17,541 bases of DNA, taken from the NCBI GenBank assembly GCA_023091735.1, contig JALKBU010001055.1, positions 1 to 17,541 of the forward strand, read 5' to 3'. Below are positions 7,909 through 17,073 of this stretch, piece after piece (position 1 is the first letter of the stretch; each line of letters opens with the position of its first letter). The notes under the pieces are model-generated. The model saw nothing but the letters and a program-made list of their open reading frames with translations, was not told the origin of the DNA and did no database searches. The stretch comes from Trichomonas tenax. Taxonomy: Eukaryota > Parabasalia > Trichomonadida > Trichomonadidae. The translations under genes and the position numbers were made by a program.

Positions 7909-8437
7909 AGATAATGTTTCAAACCTTTTTCTTTTTTTTTATAAAATGATTTGAATGTAAAATGTCAGATTTGTCATGTAAAATTACCGTAAAGTATCAA
8001 ATTTGTCGTGTAAATGAAATTTTGTGTGTCAAAATTTCCGAAAATGGAAGATCTTATTTTAATGTGTTAACATAAAAGCTTAAATCTTGATATTATTCCA
8101 TAAATATCATTGCTATTGCTTCTGTTAGTAATTCTAATTTTGTTGACTTATCTGAATTAATAGCAAGAAAATACACTTTTAAGATATGATTGAACGTGGT
8201 GGTAAATTGTATGAACTTCGGTGCGTAAAGAGATTGCATGAACTGCTCAAGTGTAGTTAATAGTATGAACTTTTGAAGATTGATAATTTATCGCTTTAAA
8301 TAACCAGATTGATTTTAAAAACAGTCATTATGAAGTATTAATGATGTGTGTGATAACAGATGGACCAGCAATTTAAAAATTTGTGATACTTTTAGATATA
8401 CAAATAGCTCGAGATTGCTCTGAAGAAAATGACAGTT
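7909..8437. other. Noncoding stretch downstream of the 6922 gene
   Basis: No gene. It contains the AATGTCAGAT motif (7961-7970), two TTTACATGACAAAT-like sites in reverse orientation (7969-7982 and 8001-8014), and a degenerate 27-base triple repeat (8209-8289). Confidence 0.55.
8209..8289 (+). repeat. Degenerate tandem repeat, 3 units of exactly 27 bases
   Basis: G(T/C)ATGAACT begins each unit at 8209, 8236 and 8263. The rest of each unit is diverged. The first unit overlaps the third copy of the AAATTGTATGAA 12-mer (8204-8215). The period is a multiple of three, but no frame reads as a protein repeat that I recognise. Confidence 0.4.
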
Positions 8438-8698
8438 TTATTTTATTTTAGGGTGTAACATTTGAAATAATCCTGAATTTGTCCAATTTCCATTTTTTAA
8501 AACTTCTTCATCGAATAAAATTTTGACTTTTCTGTGTAAAATCCTATTATTTGTCACAAAAACAGAGGATTTTTCAACTTTATTATAGCCAATCAGTTTC
8601 TTAATGGAAGCTGGTTTTAATGCGCTCATATTCATGTTTTTGTCAACTAGCGCTTTACATCTGACAGGAAATATCCTTTGGATGGAAGCACTCTCAAA
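8438..8698 (-). pseudogene. Possible coding relic, unidentified
   Basis: On the minus strand a frame is open from about 8698 to TAA at 8440-8438. It includes SASIQRIFPVRCKALVDKN upstream of the first ATG (8635) and then MNMSALKPASIKKLIGYNKV. The protein has a natural-looking composition, with conserved-type stretches such as RILHRKVKILFDEEVL, and the reading runs through the ATG without a break, as if the true start had been lost. A stop sits just upstream. No domain recognised. Confidence 0.35.
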
Positions 8699-9270
8699 TC
8701 ACTTCACTTTTCATTCAATTAACCAGCACATGATTCTAGACAACATATGCAAAATTCATGGAAGTTGCATAAAAATTTTTGTTATAGAAAACCAAAATTA
8801 TGTTTAAATAATTCTAGAAGTAATATCAAGTATATTTTGTTTTGAAATTTTGAATCCGGAAGCGGTTTCTGGAGATAAATATGCATTGAAAAATAAAATA
8901 TTCTTTAAAAGTGACAACTGATATAATGCAGAATAGCATATCAAGGACATTTTTCTAAATTTTGTTTGCATAAATTTTGCCATGTAATTATGTCACTTTT
9001 CGAGTTCTCATTTCCTTTCATTACATTTCATCATTAAAACATTCCGATACCTGGCACAAACACATTATCAATTTTAACGTACAATATTTCAATTATTTCA
9101 AATCTTACATTTCATATCTATGCTCAATAGTAAATTCTTTCAATTACCAACATCAGGCACAAGCAAACACGAAAATTACATCTACAGCTCCCAGATATTT
9201 GATGTATAGCCTATATAATGAAGTATAGCGATTAACTATATTTCAAGATCGAATATCCTTGACAATTGAC
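8699..9270. other. Noncoding AT-rich stretch
   Basis: The only long frame (8977-9228, plus strand) is Ser/Tyr/Ile/Asn-rich and looks like a chance reading. Nothing else is supported. Confidence 0.45.
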
Positions 9271-9357
9271 CTATTTCTTGTCCATTTCCTCCAATGCAGA
9301 CATGAAGACGGCGATATAGAGAAGAAACATGCCAATTGTCAAAAATATTTGATTTTG
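9271..9357 (-). pseudogene. Short hydrophobic coding-like relic
   Basis: The minus strand reads QNQIFLTIGMFLLYIAVFMS followed by ALEEMDKK and TAG, which resembles the last membrane span and charged C-terminus of a membrane protein. A TAA closes the frame shortly upstream, so at most ~30 residues survive. The DNA is GC-richer than its flanks. A 10-base inverted repeat (TTGACAATTG at 9259-9268, CAATTGTCAA at 9333-9342) overlaps it. It may be chance. Confidence 0.2.
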
Positions 9358-9730
9358 AAAATTAGAAAATTAAATAAAAGTCATTGATTTGACAATCATT
9401 TTATTGTATGGAATAATTATAATATTATTATATGTAAATCAATATAATTTAAAATGAGAAAACGTGTTGACGCTTTTCTTTCCAATAACAAATTATATAT
9501 ATAAAATAAATATCATAAACATAATATACATCAATTATAACATAAATTTATGAGAGAATAAGATTTGAGAATAAATAAATATTGAGAGTAATGATGATAA
9601 TAAAAATTAATAAAAAATATTATAGTATATGAATCGAAAGATGTTATTATTATGTTTTAAAGTAGAAATAAAGTGATTTTTAATTATTGAAAATGTTACT
9701 ATAAAATAGACAATTATCCCAATTACAATA
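9358..9730. other. Extremely AT-rich noncoding stretch
   Basis: Nearly pure A/T with runs of TA-rich sequence and no gene-like frame. It ends abruptly at the GC-rich island that begins at 9731. Confidence 0.6.
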
Positions 9731-9850
9731 AAGGGGGTGGGGAACTTCGCCTTTTACTACCAATTGCCTTCGATCTCACACAGTAGGCCCCACACCCAAT
9801 GGGGAACAAATAATATACGAGCGGCAGTCATTTGTGTGAGCCAATCATCC
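9731..9850. other. GC-rich structured island (candidate RNA gene or repeat)
   Basis: About 120 bases that stand out sharply from the AT-rich surroundings. GGGGGTGGGG (9733-9742) can pair with CCCCACACCC (9788-9797) at 9 of 10 positions. CTCACACA (9775-9782) pairs perfectly with TGTGTGAG (9833-9840), and CCCC/GGGG (9788-9791 and 9801-9804) gives a competing small hairpin. On the plus strand, TTCGCCTTTTACTA (9746-9759) equals the conserved loop-1 region of U5 spliceosomal RNA as I remember it. However, the bases around that loop do not make a good U5 stem, and no Sm-type AUUUUUG site follows. A minus-strand small ORF overlaps it. Confidence 0.4.
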
Positions 9851-9894
9851 AGATTGAAATAGTATTTCGAGCAAAAAATGCAAATATCGAACAT
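9757..9894 (-). CDS. Small ORF (45 residues) over the GC-rich island
   Basis: ATG 9894 to TAG 9759-9757; the C-terminal part reads MTAARILFVPHWVWGLLCEI then EGNW. Trp, Ala, Gly and Arg content is high because the DNA is GC-rich. A second minus-strand frame is also open across the island (ending KAIGSKRRSSPPPLL). Two open frames over the same bases argue that the sequence is conserved for some other reason, such as an RNA or a repeat. No domain is recognised. Confidence 0.2.
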   Translation of the reverse strand: MFDICIFCSKYYFNLDDWLTQMTAARILFVPHWVWGLLCEIEGNW

Positions 9895-10205
9895 TTACTT
9901 GTCTCACTTGATATTAAATTGCAAGTATAGTATTATCACACTTCAAATATATAAATTGTTCAGTTTTTCGATAAAATCAAATTGATATCTCGGTCAATGG
10001 AGACTTAAATAGCCACATGAAGCGCATCATTTAGATTAAATACTTGATCGATGCATGTTATATTGCAAATTTTCGCCTGACATTGATTTAATACTACAAA
10101 ATTAAAATATTTTTATGAAAAATACTGATTTGTTCATATATTATAGCATTGCATTTGCATATGTTAGATTTGAAAATACAGAACTAATATAATAATACCT
10201 ATTGA
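9895..10205. other. Noncoding AT-rich stretch
   Basis: No gene-like frame, repeat or structured RNA that I can support. Confidence 0.5.
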
Positions 10206-10525
10206 GAAAAGATGGATTTGTTCATATTTTTGGGTGAATCAAAGGAACATACAGCTATTTTTGGGTTGGATCTCGAGTAAATCCAGATCACATACATATT
10301 CTGCTACTTATGATGGTATGTGCAAAGAAAATCACGCTCTATACAAGCGATTCCTAGATTCTCTATAATTGCTCATTATAATTATGGTAAGAACATAACA
10401 TTTATGTATACTAGAGTAGTAAATTTTGTTACTATCATTTCCTTCAGCTGTTGCAGCACCATATTCTGCAATTGGAATGAGTCCAGACTTCATATTATCG
10501 TGTGAGTACATAAATGAAATAATTT
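10206..10525 (+). pseudogene. Possible decayed coding region, unidentified
   Basis: Several short protein-like stretches on the plus strand lie in different frames: MDLFIFLGESKEHTAIFGLD (from 10212), GTYSYFWVGSRVNPDHI followed by LLLMMVCAKKITLYTSDS (about 10240-10348), and SAVAAPYSAIGMSPDFILSC (about 10448-10507). They are separated by stops and frame changes, as expected of an old pseudogene. A GTATGT, the trichomonad 5' splice form, occurs at about 10317, but no matching ACTAACACACAG branch/acceptor was found, so splicing is not supported. No family recognised. Confidence 0.25.
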
Positions 10526-11298
10526 CTTAGTTGAATATATTATAGTGAGAATATTGGAACTTGAAAATATTTGTGTTTTGTAGCCAATATTCAAAATAAT
10601 TATCCATTTTATAAGATTTTTCATAAAGAAAGTAGAGAGAATCTTTAAGTTCATTTTTCAAATATATGCTCCACAAAGTTTGCTTATGTTATAACATAAA
10701 TATGATTTTTTCAAAATTCTCATTTGAATTAAGTCTAACAGCATAGTTAATTATATCCTGATTACATAAAAAATAGTATTTTGTACAAACAGAGGTTAGG
10801 TTTTATCATTTTTGGTCTTTTGGAATTTCGATTAAGTTTGTAATAAAGGTAAATCAACATTTTACTGATGTAGATGTTAGAAAAGTATCATGCGCATTCA
10901 GTTACAGAGTATTTTTAACCATGAATCTCATCTGTTCGTAAATTTCATCTTGTATTATAAAACTGGCTCACTCTATTGACTTGAAAAGTACTTCTGTGAC
11001 ATAAATGATATACATTCTTTATATGTTGTGACCTACAGTCAAAATTGTAGTATTTTGACAAAGATCGAAAAAATTGCGATTATTTCATACATCGAAAACG
11101 CCTCAAAATTAGCGCAATCTAATAAGTGTGCTATAGAACCCTGGAATATCAAATAATTGTTAAAGCGCAGGTTAATTCGATAATATCTCTTTAATATATT
11201 TTTCTTTCGTCGATGATGTCTATTGTAAACTGGCGGCATTCCTTTTGCTTAGTCTAATGGAAGTAGCAGAATTGCTGCAACTTGTAATAGGAAAAAGT
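10526..11298. other. Noncoding stretch, weak frames only
   Basis: The minus-strand frame at 11239-11039 and a plus-strand frame starting near 11260 (MEVAELLQLVIGKSLLKRRN) are short and unrecognised. Nothing firm is seen. Confidence 0.45.
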
Positions 11299-11571
11299 TT
11301 ACTGAAGAGAAGAAACTCCGAAAAATGGGAAAAAAGTTCCCCTCCTTTTAACATAATAATGACTGTAATACCCTTTGATAAGTTGTAGCATATTGATGGC
11401 TGTACAATTGACTGCTGGTAACGTCGTAAAATTGTGATATGATTTTTTATGAAATTTTATATCAGTAATACGATCATAACAATCAAATGGAAGGAAGCCG
11501 TATATGAATGAATCAATGTCCTTTTCTTTAATCTTCATATTATCTGTAATGATCTTTTCTATTTTCTTCAA
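11299..11571 (-). CDS. Hypothetical small protein (90 residues)
   Basis: Minus-strand frame from ATG 11571 (MKKIEKIITDNMKIKEKDID) to TAA 11301-11299. Codon choice is mixed, and the sequence has Cys, Pro, Gly and aromatic residues spread evenly (for example SFIYGFLPFDCYDRI and FTTLPAVNCTAINMLQLI). This suggests real or recently real coding. No signal peptide or membrane span. It lies ~150 bases left of the 11720-12302 element and could be a gene fragment. Confidence 0.3.
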   Translation of the reverse strand: MKKIEKIITDNMKIKEKDIDSFIYGFLPFDCYDRITDIKFHKKSYHNFTTLPAVNCTAINMLQLIKGYYSHYYVKRRGTFFPFFGVSSLQ

Positions 11572-11719
11572 TTTTGTATAAATTCACTGTTTTTTATCGC
11601 CTCTATGTTTGCATGATCTACTTGAATCATAGCTATAAGATTTGAAATGATTTCTTGAAATATCGATATTTTCATTTCTATTTATGACATGAAATGCATT
11701 TCATCCCATACAACACTAT

Positions 11720-12302
11720 TGTTTTGCCTGTCAAATAGGGAAATTTTACAATGTCAGATTATCAGAATTTCAATATTAAAAAATCAATCAGTTCTATGCA
11801 TATAATACATGTTCTGAGAAACAGACAGTATGAATATATTATATAGGTGAATATACTCAAGAGAATTAACATAGAGTTGGAAGTTATAATGATTTAAAAG
11901 TCATACATTTTAATCAAGAAATTTTTATATATTATCAGCGCCACCCATTGTGAATTTGATGCATTTTGTTGTTTTTCAAGTTCCACCCATTGTGAATTTG
12001 ATGTGTTTTATTGATTTTGTTGATTATCCACTTTCAATATGATTTCTCTTTTAAATAATAGTATTTTGAACTAACTATGTAAATATCTCCTGGATATGAA
12101 CCAGATGTGCACCGATCATTGACACCAAAATCTATTTTTTGTAGTAATATCTTAAATTTTATTTTAAAAAATATGAATATTGATGATTTTTTCTTAATCT
12201 ACATGTTTATGACACTTCAATGAATGATACACTTTGAATTTGCTCAAAAATATTTTAATGAAATCTGACATTGTAAAATGTCCCTATTTGACAGGCAAAA
12301 CA
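11720..12302. mobile_element. 583-base inverted-repeat element (MITE-like), well preserved
   Basis: The terminal repeats are 11720-11760 and 12262-12302, starting TGTTTTGCCTGTCAAATAGG and identical in reverse complement at 40 of 41 positions. The flanks carry CTAT on both sides (11716-11719 and 12303-12306), a plausible 4-base target duplication. A two-base TA duplication, with the element one base longer at each end, cannot be excluded. There is no internal ORF, so it is non-autonomous. The high arm identity indicates recent insertion. The inner end of each arm contains AATGTCAGAT, also found elsewhere in the window. Confidence 0.85.
11941..12003 (+). repeat. Direct repeat inside the 583-base element, period 42
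   Basis: CCACCCATTGTGAATTTGAT occurs at 11941-11960 and again at 11983-12002, and the match extends at least one further base. It is the only GC-richer internal feature and may be a subterminal protein-binding repeat. Confidence 0.7.
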
Positions 12303-12306
12303 CTAT

Positions 12307-12664
12307 CGCATGGGTGAGTTCTAGAAGTTGGCCATATCAAAAATGGGGTCCTTAACGTACGGAAATTAACATTTTATGAAAAATGCCCCAACGATAAGAA
12401 AAAAGTCCCGTCGTCTCCAAAAATCGATAAATTTGAATTGAAATGATCACTCACAATGTTCTATTCAGGTGGTAACGAAACAACTCCAATACATCAGATA
12501 TTATGCCAAAAAGTCTGTGGATCTTTGTGAATCATTTGAGTCTCAATATTAAATAAATAATTGGTTAATATTTTATTAAATGCAACATCCTGAAGCTATA
12601 TTTTAATTCTTTTTTATGGGTTAAATTAATTTCAATTGAAGCTCTGAAGTAAATTAATGGCAAT
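12307..12664. other. Noncoding stretch upstream of the decayed paralogue
   Basis: No gene. Imperfect symmetry around 12342-12391 (ATGGGGTCC ... ATGCCCCAA) is too weak to call. The end of the stretch forms the promoter of the 12680 gene. Confidence 0.5.
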
Positions 12665-12669
12665 TCATT
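12665..12669 (+). promoter_or_regulatory. Initiator-like TCATT box of the decayed paralogue
   Basis: TCATT with presumed +1 A at 12667, 13 bases before ATG 12680. It is followed by TTTTTG as in the leader of the 6922 gene, so promoter and leader were duplicated together with the coding region. Confidence 0.55.
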
Positions 12670-12679
12670 TTTTGTAGTA

Positions 12680-13660
12680 ATGAAACAAAAGTGGAACATT
12701 AGTTTAAATTCAATGATGGAGAACCTAACTGCAACTAGAATGGCCAATATCCTACTCATAGAAACGAACATCATTGATGGCTGCAACGTTTATGGGTTTC
12801 CTCCTTTATTTTCTAATTCTTATAAGATTTTGAAAAGAGATTTTGCATGCATCAAACTTAATAACCATTTTGTAATGGGAAAGAGCCTTAAGATTCATGC
12901 AAGATGGTATGATGATGATAAAGGAGTGTTTACAGATGAAGATTCAAAAAAGAACGCAATTGGATTTTCTTCAGAATGCTCCCGAATATCCACTTTTTCA
13001 AACTGCGATAATCCTTACACTGTTTATGCTAAAATAGAAAACACTCTTGATAAAGATCAGTATGTATATTTTACACAGAAAGTGGCGTTGAAGTCAGTGA
13101 CAGAATCTACTTCAGCACAATTAGGGATTACTCATTACCTCTCACAACAAAGTACACAGTGAAGAACAACCAAATCACAAAACATAGCATCAACAAATAT
13201 AGGTATAGAATACACAGTCTCATGGACAAAGAATAAAGGAAGAATAAAATGGACCCTTATTTTTGGACTTGATTTTAGTATATTGAGTCCTTCTTCTGCA
13301 GATGAATCTGGATCAAAGACATTCAATGATGGACCTAACTATTTGTATCCTGACTATAACACGAAACCAACAGGAAGCGGAGATTTCAAATATGAAGCGA
13401 AATTCAAATTAACATCGCAAGATCATCCATTCCTGAAGTTCATCGGTTACATACTGAACAAGAACAGAGTCTTTGATCCATTCACGTTGGTTGGACCGGG
13501 AGGTTTTCCAATCTGGTCCTACATCGTCATCGCTTGTGTAGCTGTTTTAATTATTGTCATAATTAGTATTGTGATTTGCTGCTGTTGCTGCAAGAAATGC
13601 AATAAGTGCTGCTGCAAGAAAGACAAGAAACAATCATCTTCATCTTCTTCATCCTCATAA
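12680..13660 (+). pseudogene. Decayed paralogue of the Cys-Lys-Lys tail membrane protein
   Basis: Similar to the 6922 gene along its whole length: NLTATRMAN, four matching Cys, VYAKIENTLDKDQ-type phrases, DGPNYLYPDYNTKPTG, a membrane segment (SYIVIACVAVLIIVIISIVI), then CCCCCKKCNKCCCKK and Ser8. The first ATG (12680) adds 12 residues. The ATG at 12716 is the one aligned with the paralogue's start. The frame is lost near 13080, where about 10 codons are missing. It continues one frame over as SGVEVSDRIYFSTIRDYSLP up to about 13200, then returns to the first frame at GIEYTVSW after a second loss of about 6 codons. The two shifts cancel, but the middle is out of frame and the first frame meets TGA at 13160. 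Introns at these points are not supported by any splice motif seen. Confidence 0.8.
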
Positions 13661-13888
13661 ATTCACAAAATAAACTAAACATATTCTCAATATCGACTTG
13701 AATCTATAACATCTATCATCTATATATTATATTTACAGTGTGTTGATTCATCAATATTTCAAAATAAAATTGAAAATTTAAGATACAATAAAAATCAAAT
13801 AATATTGTTATCAATGATATATCATCATATTAGCTAAGATAATTATGATTATATTTTTGATTAAATCTAAATTAAAAATAAATAATAT
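13661..13888. other. Convergent intergenic spacer
   Basis: AT-rich DNA between the 3' ends of the plus-strand pseudogene and the minus-strand large gene. TAAA-type signals lie just after the first stop (ATAAACTAAAC, near 13670) and overlap the stop codon of the second gene. No gene. Confidence 0.6.
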
Positions 13889-16800
13889 TTATTTTCGAAG
13901 TCTGCTTGCATTGAGAATCTCTTCTTTGGCAGAAGAGAACTTCTGTGTTGTCACGTGTTCGAATATTGCTGTGTGTTCTGGTCTGATTGCGCTGCATGCA
14001 GAGATTAATGAAGGAAGAAGTAAAACGAGTGATTTTTCGTCCATCATCGATGGATTTGCTTCTAATCTTTGTTTGATGATTAAGAATGGCTGCGTGTGTT
14101 CATTAATAAGCATGAATATTGCCAAAGAAGCAATTACTCTGTCAGTCTGTTCGATCGAAGTGTGCTGCATTACTGCAAAGAGACCTTCAACGAAAGTGAA
14201 AATTTGCCCCTTTCTAGCGATTGCGTAATCAACGAGAGCTTTAACTGATAACTTTGCAGACTGAACAATCTTCCAGCAAACATTGGATACAGACATATTC
14301 GTGAGATAAGAAGAAACAAGTGCGAAATCATCGAAGTCTGAATAAATGAATTTATCCAATTCTTCTTGAGACAATCTCATCAATGCATTCTTCAGTCTTT
14401 CGCCACCGACGCCTTTAACGATACTCGAAATGTCGAAGTGCCTCAAGTTCTGTATCACTGCAAGAATGTGTTTGGTGTTGTTGAACAAGTCAACAGAGAG
14501 AAGAAGAGTTTGTAAATCAGCGTTCTTTGCCGTTTTCTCGATATATTGAAGAACCATTTCTTGATCAACGAAAGCAATCAATGTTTTGAGTGCGAATATT
14601 ACATTGAAGTCGTTTGATTTATCTAAAATGTATTTAATGAGGTCATTGTTATTATTTCTAACGGCAACGTGCATAACAGCCTTTGCAAGTTGTGGCCATT
14701 TCGTGAGAATTTGCGTGTAATTTGCTTCAGGCGCTGTCTGCATTTGTGCAATTGCAAGAAGTGCAAATTCGCGCTGATTAAGAGATGAAGACGTGGAAGT
14801 GACCATTTGCAACACTCTGTCTGACGATGACTTGCTGACTGTTCTCGACGGAAGAAGAATGAAGCATGCGAGGCCTAATGTCATAAAGTTTTGTCTGATT
14901 TCTTCAACACCGCCGAATTCTTTGCGGCTGCATAATTCATCAATATCACTTTCAACCATAGAATGAATGTGCTCAATGACTTTGATCATAGCCTGATATT
15001 TCTCGTCCTGCGGAATGAATGTTGATGGCTGCATTGTAGGTGACAAAAGAGACATAATCTTGATTGTGAGTTCTTTGTCTTCATCATCGAATTGATACTT
15101 CTTTGCTGCTTCAAATGCGAAAGTGTTCAACATGATCATTGCTGTTTTAGCAGCACCGCGCATCAAACTCGATTGCCCTGAAGCGAGAAGTTGTTCAATT
15201 TGCTTGAATGATGATTCAACACCGATTTCAAGACAAACTGCTGTGTGAGCGAAAACAGATGCATAAGAAGTGATTCTATTCGCATCAAAATCGAAGACAG
15301 CTGATAACTTTCCGAGAGGATCATCTTGTGGATGTGTTCCCTTGATAATTGACCGCGCAAGCTCAAGAAGAGAAATTCTCTCTAAAATTTCTTCACTCTT
15401 CGTTCTTGATGCGGGTAAAAGAGAAACAATCGAATGGACTTCCTCTGGCTTGAAATCAGGAAGAGTTGTAGCAACTAAAAGATATGGAATCGCACTCAAA
15501 ACACGCATTGTTGATGGTGAACGACGAACGAATGAAAGGAAAGAATTCTTCCATTCAGCAAGTTTTGTTTTTCCTTGTTCGCCTCCTGTTACATCATCTG
15601 ATGACAATAACATGCACTGAGCGATATCAAAGTCACCAGGGAATGCATCAGCAACAGCAGACCAATTGATTTGTCCTGAAGCGCCTCTGTAAAATGTTGT
15701 AAAAACAGATAAAACGAAATCGATGTTTTCGCGTGTCTTTGGACGTTTCTGCATTTGCAAAATTCCTTCTCTAATGATTGCACGAACGGATTCCTCCTTT
15801 GATTGTTTGATATGATTGAAAAGAAGCTTGAATTCCAATATATCGGCTTTGATCAGTAAAGAAACTAAAACTTGGCATCTTGCGAATCCTAATTTGGATA
15901 TTGACTGGAAATGCGGCTTAATTAGGCCAGGATTGATTCTCGCAACCTTCTCTAACACTTGGAGAGCAATATCTATGTTTCCTGAATTGATTGCTTTCTC
16001 AACAGCAGAATGAAAAGCGTCTGGTTGTTTGTCCATTATCACAAAATAGAAAGGAAGAGAAACAATTGTTGGAATTTGTGCTAAAATCTGTGGAGCTTCG
16101 TTTGGATTAGTTTGGCAGAAGTACAACAGTGTGTTGTATGCATCTTCCGGAGATTTCGCTGTTGAAAGCTCTTTAACATCAACAAACCACTGTTTATGTA
16201 ATGCGTATGGACGAGATAAAGCAGGAGCCTCAGAAAGGCTGAGATCTTTGTTATAAAGTCCTCCTGTTGAAGTTTCGAAGTGATTGATTGTGATTTGCGG
16301 CTTTTTCTGGAACTTAACAAAATCTAAAATTGCAGGATGAACGGATTTTAATTTCAAAAGCGGTGCAAATGATGATGCAAAGTTAATTAACCAGTCTCTC
16401 ATGAATCCTTTCAATATTGCTGCAAGATTCATGATATATTCAAACAATTCACGTGCGTAAACTTGATTTTCGGAGATTAATGGTGTGATTGATGTTGCAT
16501 ACGTAGAAAATTCAAGGAAATCATCGTGTGAACGTGATGGATAAACTGAATAAAGTATTTTCAAACAATTTTCTGTTTCTTTACGTAATGATATGAAACG
16601 GAAAGCAGACTGGCGAATATATCTTTGGTGTGGTTTCAAAATTTCGAATTGTGAAAATATTTCAAGCAGAATTTCAAGTTTGTCTGAATTTTTCATGAAA
16701 TCGGAAACCATTAAGTCGCAGAATATATGAGACTCGATCATAACAGTGTAAAAATCTTTTTCACTTAAATGATTTTGGAAAAACTCGAATAATATTTTCA

Positions 16801-17065
16801 CTGATTTAACATTTCGCGCGTTTAATAAGAAAGATGATGCGAAACCGATCTTTTTGTCTGCTGATATTAAACTGAAATCTAATTGCTTTAATTTTTCGAA
16901 TGGCTCTTTAAATAGAGAACTTTTTGTTAGAAATAACTCCAATTTCTCTATATCCTTGTCCAAATCGCCCGAAGGAATGTCGTCGATCAAAGCCGTGATC
17001 GCTTTATCGCTTGAAACAATCTGACTTGGATCAATCATCAAAAATTTTGCTACTTTACATGGCAT
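13889..17065 (-). CDS. Large helical-repeat (HEAT/ARM-like solenoid) protein, 1058 residues
   Basis: Uninterrupted frame from ATG 17065 (MPCKVAKFLMIDPSQIVSSD) to TAA 13891-13889, which forms part of TAAA. The sequence is almost wholly amphipathic helices in pairs, with many Leu/Ile/Ala-rich 15-20 residue segments (such as GFASSFLLNARNVKSVKILF and ALKTLIAFVDQEMVLQYIEK). There is no signal peptide, membrane span or catalytic motif, as expected of an alpha-solenoid scaffold. I cannot assign a family; candidates by shape include transport, proteasome or nuclear-pore scaffolds, none supported by a specific motif. An alternative start is Met10. Composition is GC-richer than the flanks, and it looks like a conserved, functional housekeeping gene. 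It is the only clearly intact long gene besides that at 6922. Confidence 0.9.
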   Translation of the reverse strand: MPCKVAKFLMIDPSQIVSSDKAITALIDDIPSGDLDKDIEKLELFLTKSSLFKEPFEKLKQLDFSLISADKKIGFASSFLLNARNVKSVKILFEFFQNHLSEKDFYTVMIESHIFCDLMVSDFMKNSDKLEILLEIFSQFEILKPHQRYIRQSAFRFISLRKETENCLKILYSVYPSRSHDDFLEFSTYATSITPLISENQVYARELFEYIMNLAAILKGFMRDWLINFASSFAPLLKLKSVHPAILDFVKFQKKPQITINHFETSTGGLYNKDLSLSEAPALSRPYALHKQWFVDVKELSTAKSPEDAYNTLLYFCQTNPNEAPQILAQIPTIVSLPFYFVIMDKQPDAFHSAVEKAINSGNIDIALQVLEKVARINPGLIKPHFQSISKLGFARCQVLVSLLIKADILEFKLLFNHIKQSKEESVRAIIREGILQMQKRPKTRENIDFVLSVFTTFYRGASGQINWSAVADAFPGDFDIAQCMLLSSDDVTGGEQGKTKLAEWKNSFLSFVRRSPSTMRVLSAIPYLLVATTLPDFKPEEVHSIVSLLPASRTKSEEILERISLLELARSIIKGTHPQDDPLGKLSAVFDFDANRITSYASVFAHTAVCLEIGVESSFKQIEQLLASGQSSLMRGAAKTAMIMLNTFAFEAAKKYQFDDEDKELTIKIMSLLSPTMQPSTFIPQDEKYQAMIKVIEHIHSMVESDIDELCSRKEFGGVEEIRQNFMTLGLACFILLPSRTVSKSSSDRVLQMVTSTSSSLNQREFALLAIAQMQTAPEANYTQILTKWPQLAKAVMHVAVRNNNNDLIKYILDKSNDFNVIFALKTLIAFVDQEMVLQYIEKTAKNADLQTLLLSVDLFNNTKHILAVIQNLRHFDISSIVKGVGGERLKNALMRLSQEELDKFIYSDFDDFALVSSYLTNMSVSNVCWKIVQSAKLSVKALVDYAIARKGQIFTFVEGLFAVMQHTSIEQTDRVIASLAIFMLINEHTQPFLIIKQRLEANPSMMDEKSLVLLLPSLISACSAIRPEHTAIFEHVTTQKFSSAKEEILNASRLRK

Positions 17066-17073
17066 GATTTTAC

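Noticed and set aside
8977..9228. 83-residue plus-strand ORF
   Set aside because: Low-complexity composition, no initiator box and no supporting context.
9746..9759. Firm annotation of a U5 snRNA gene
   Set aside because: The loop sequence matches, but there is no symmetrical stem around it and no Sm site downstream; kept only as a hypothesis.
10317..10322. Spliceosomal intron starting at GTATGT
   Set aside because: No ACTAACACACAG-type branch and acceptor sequence was found downstream, and the joined frames give no recognisable protein.
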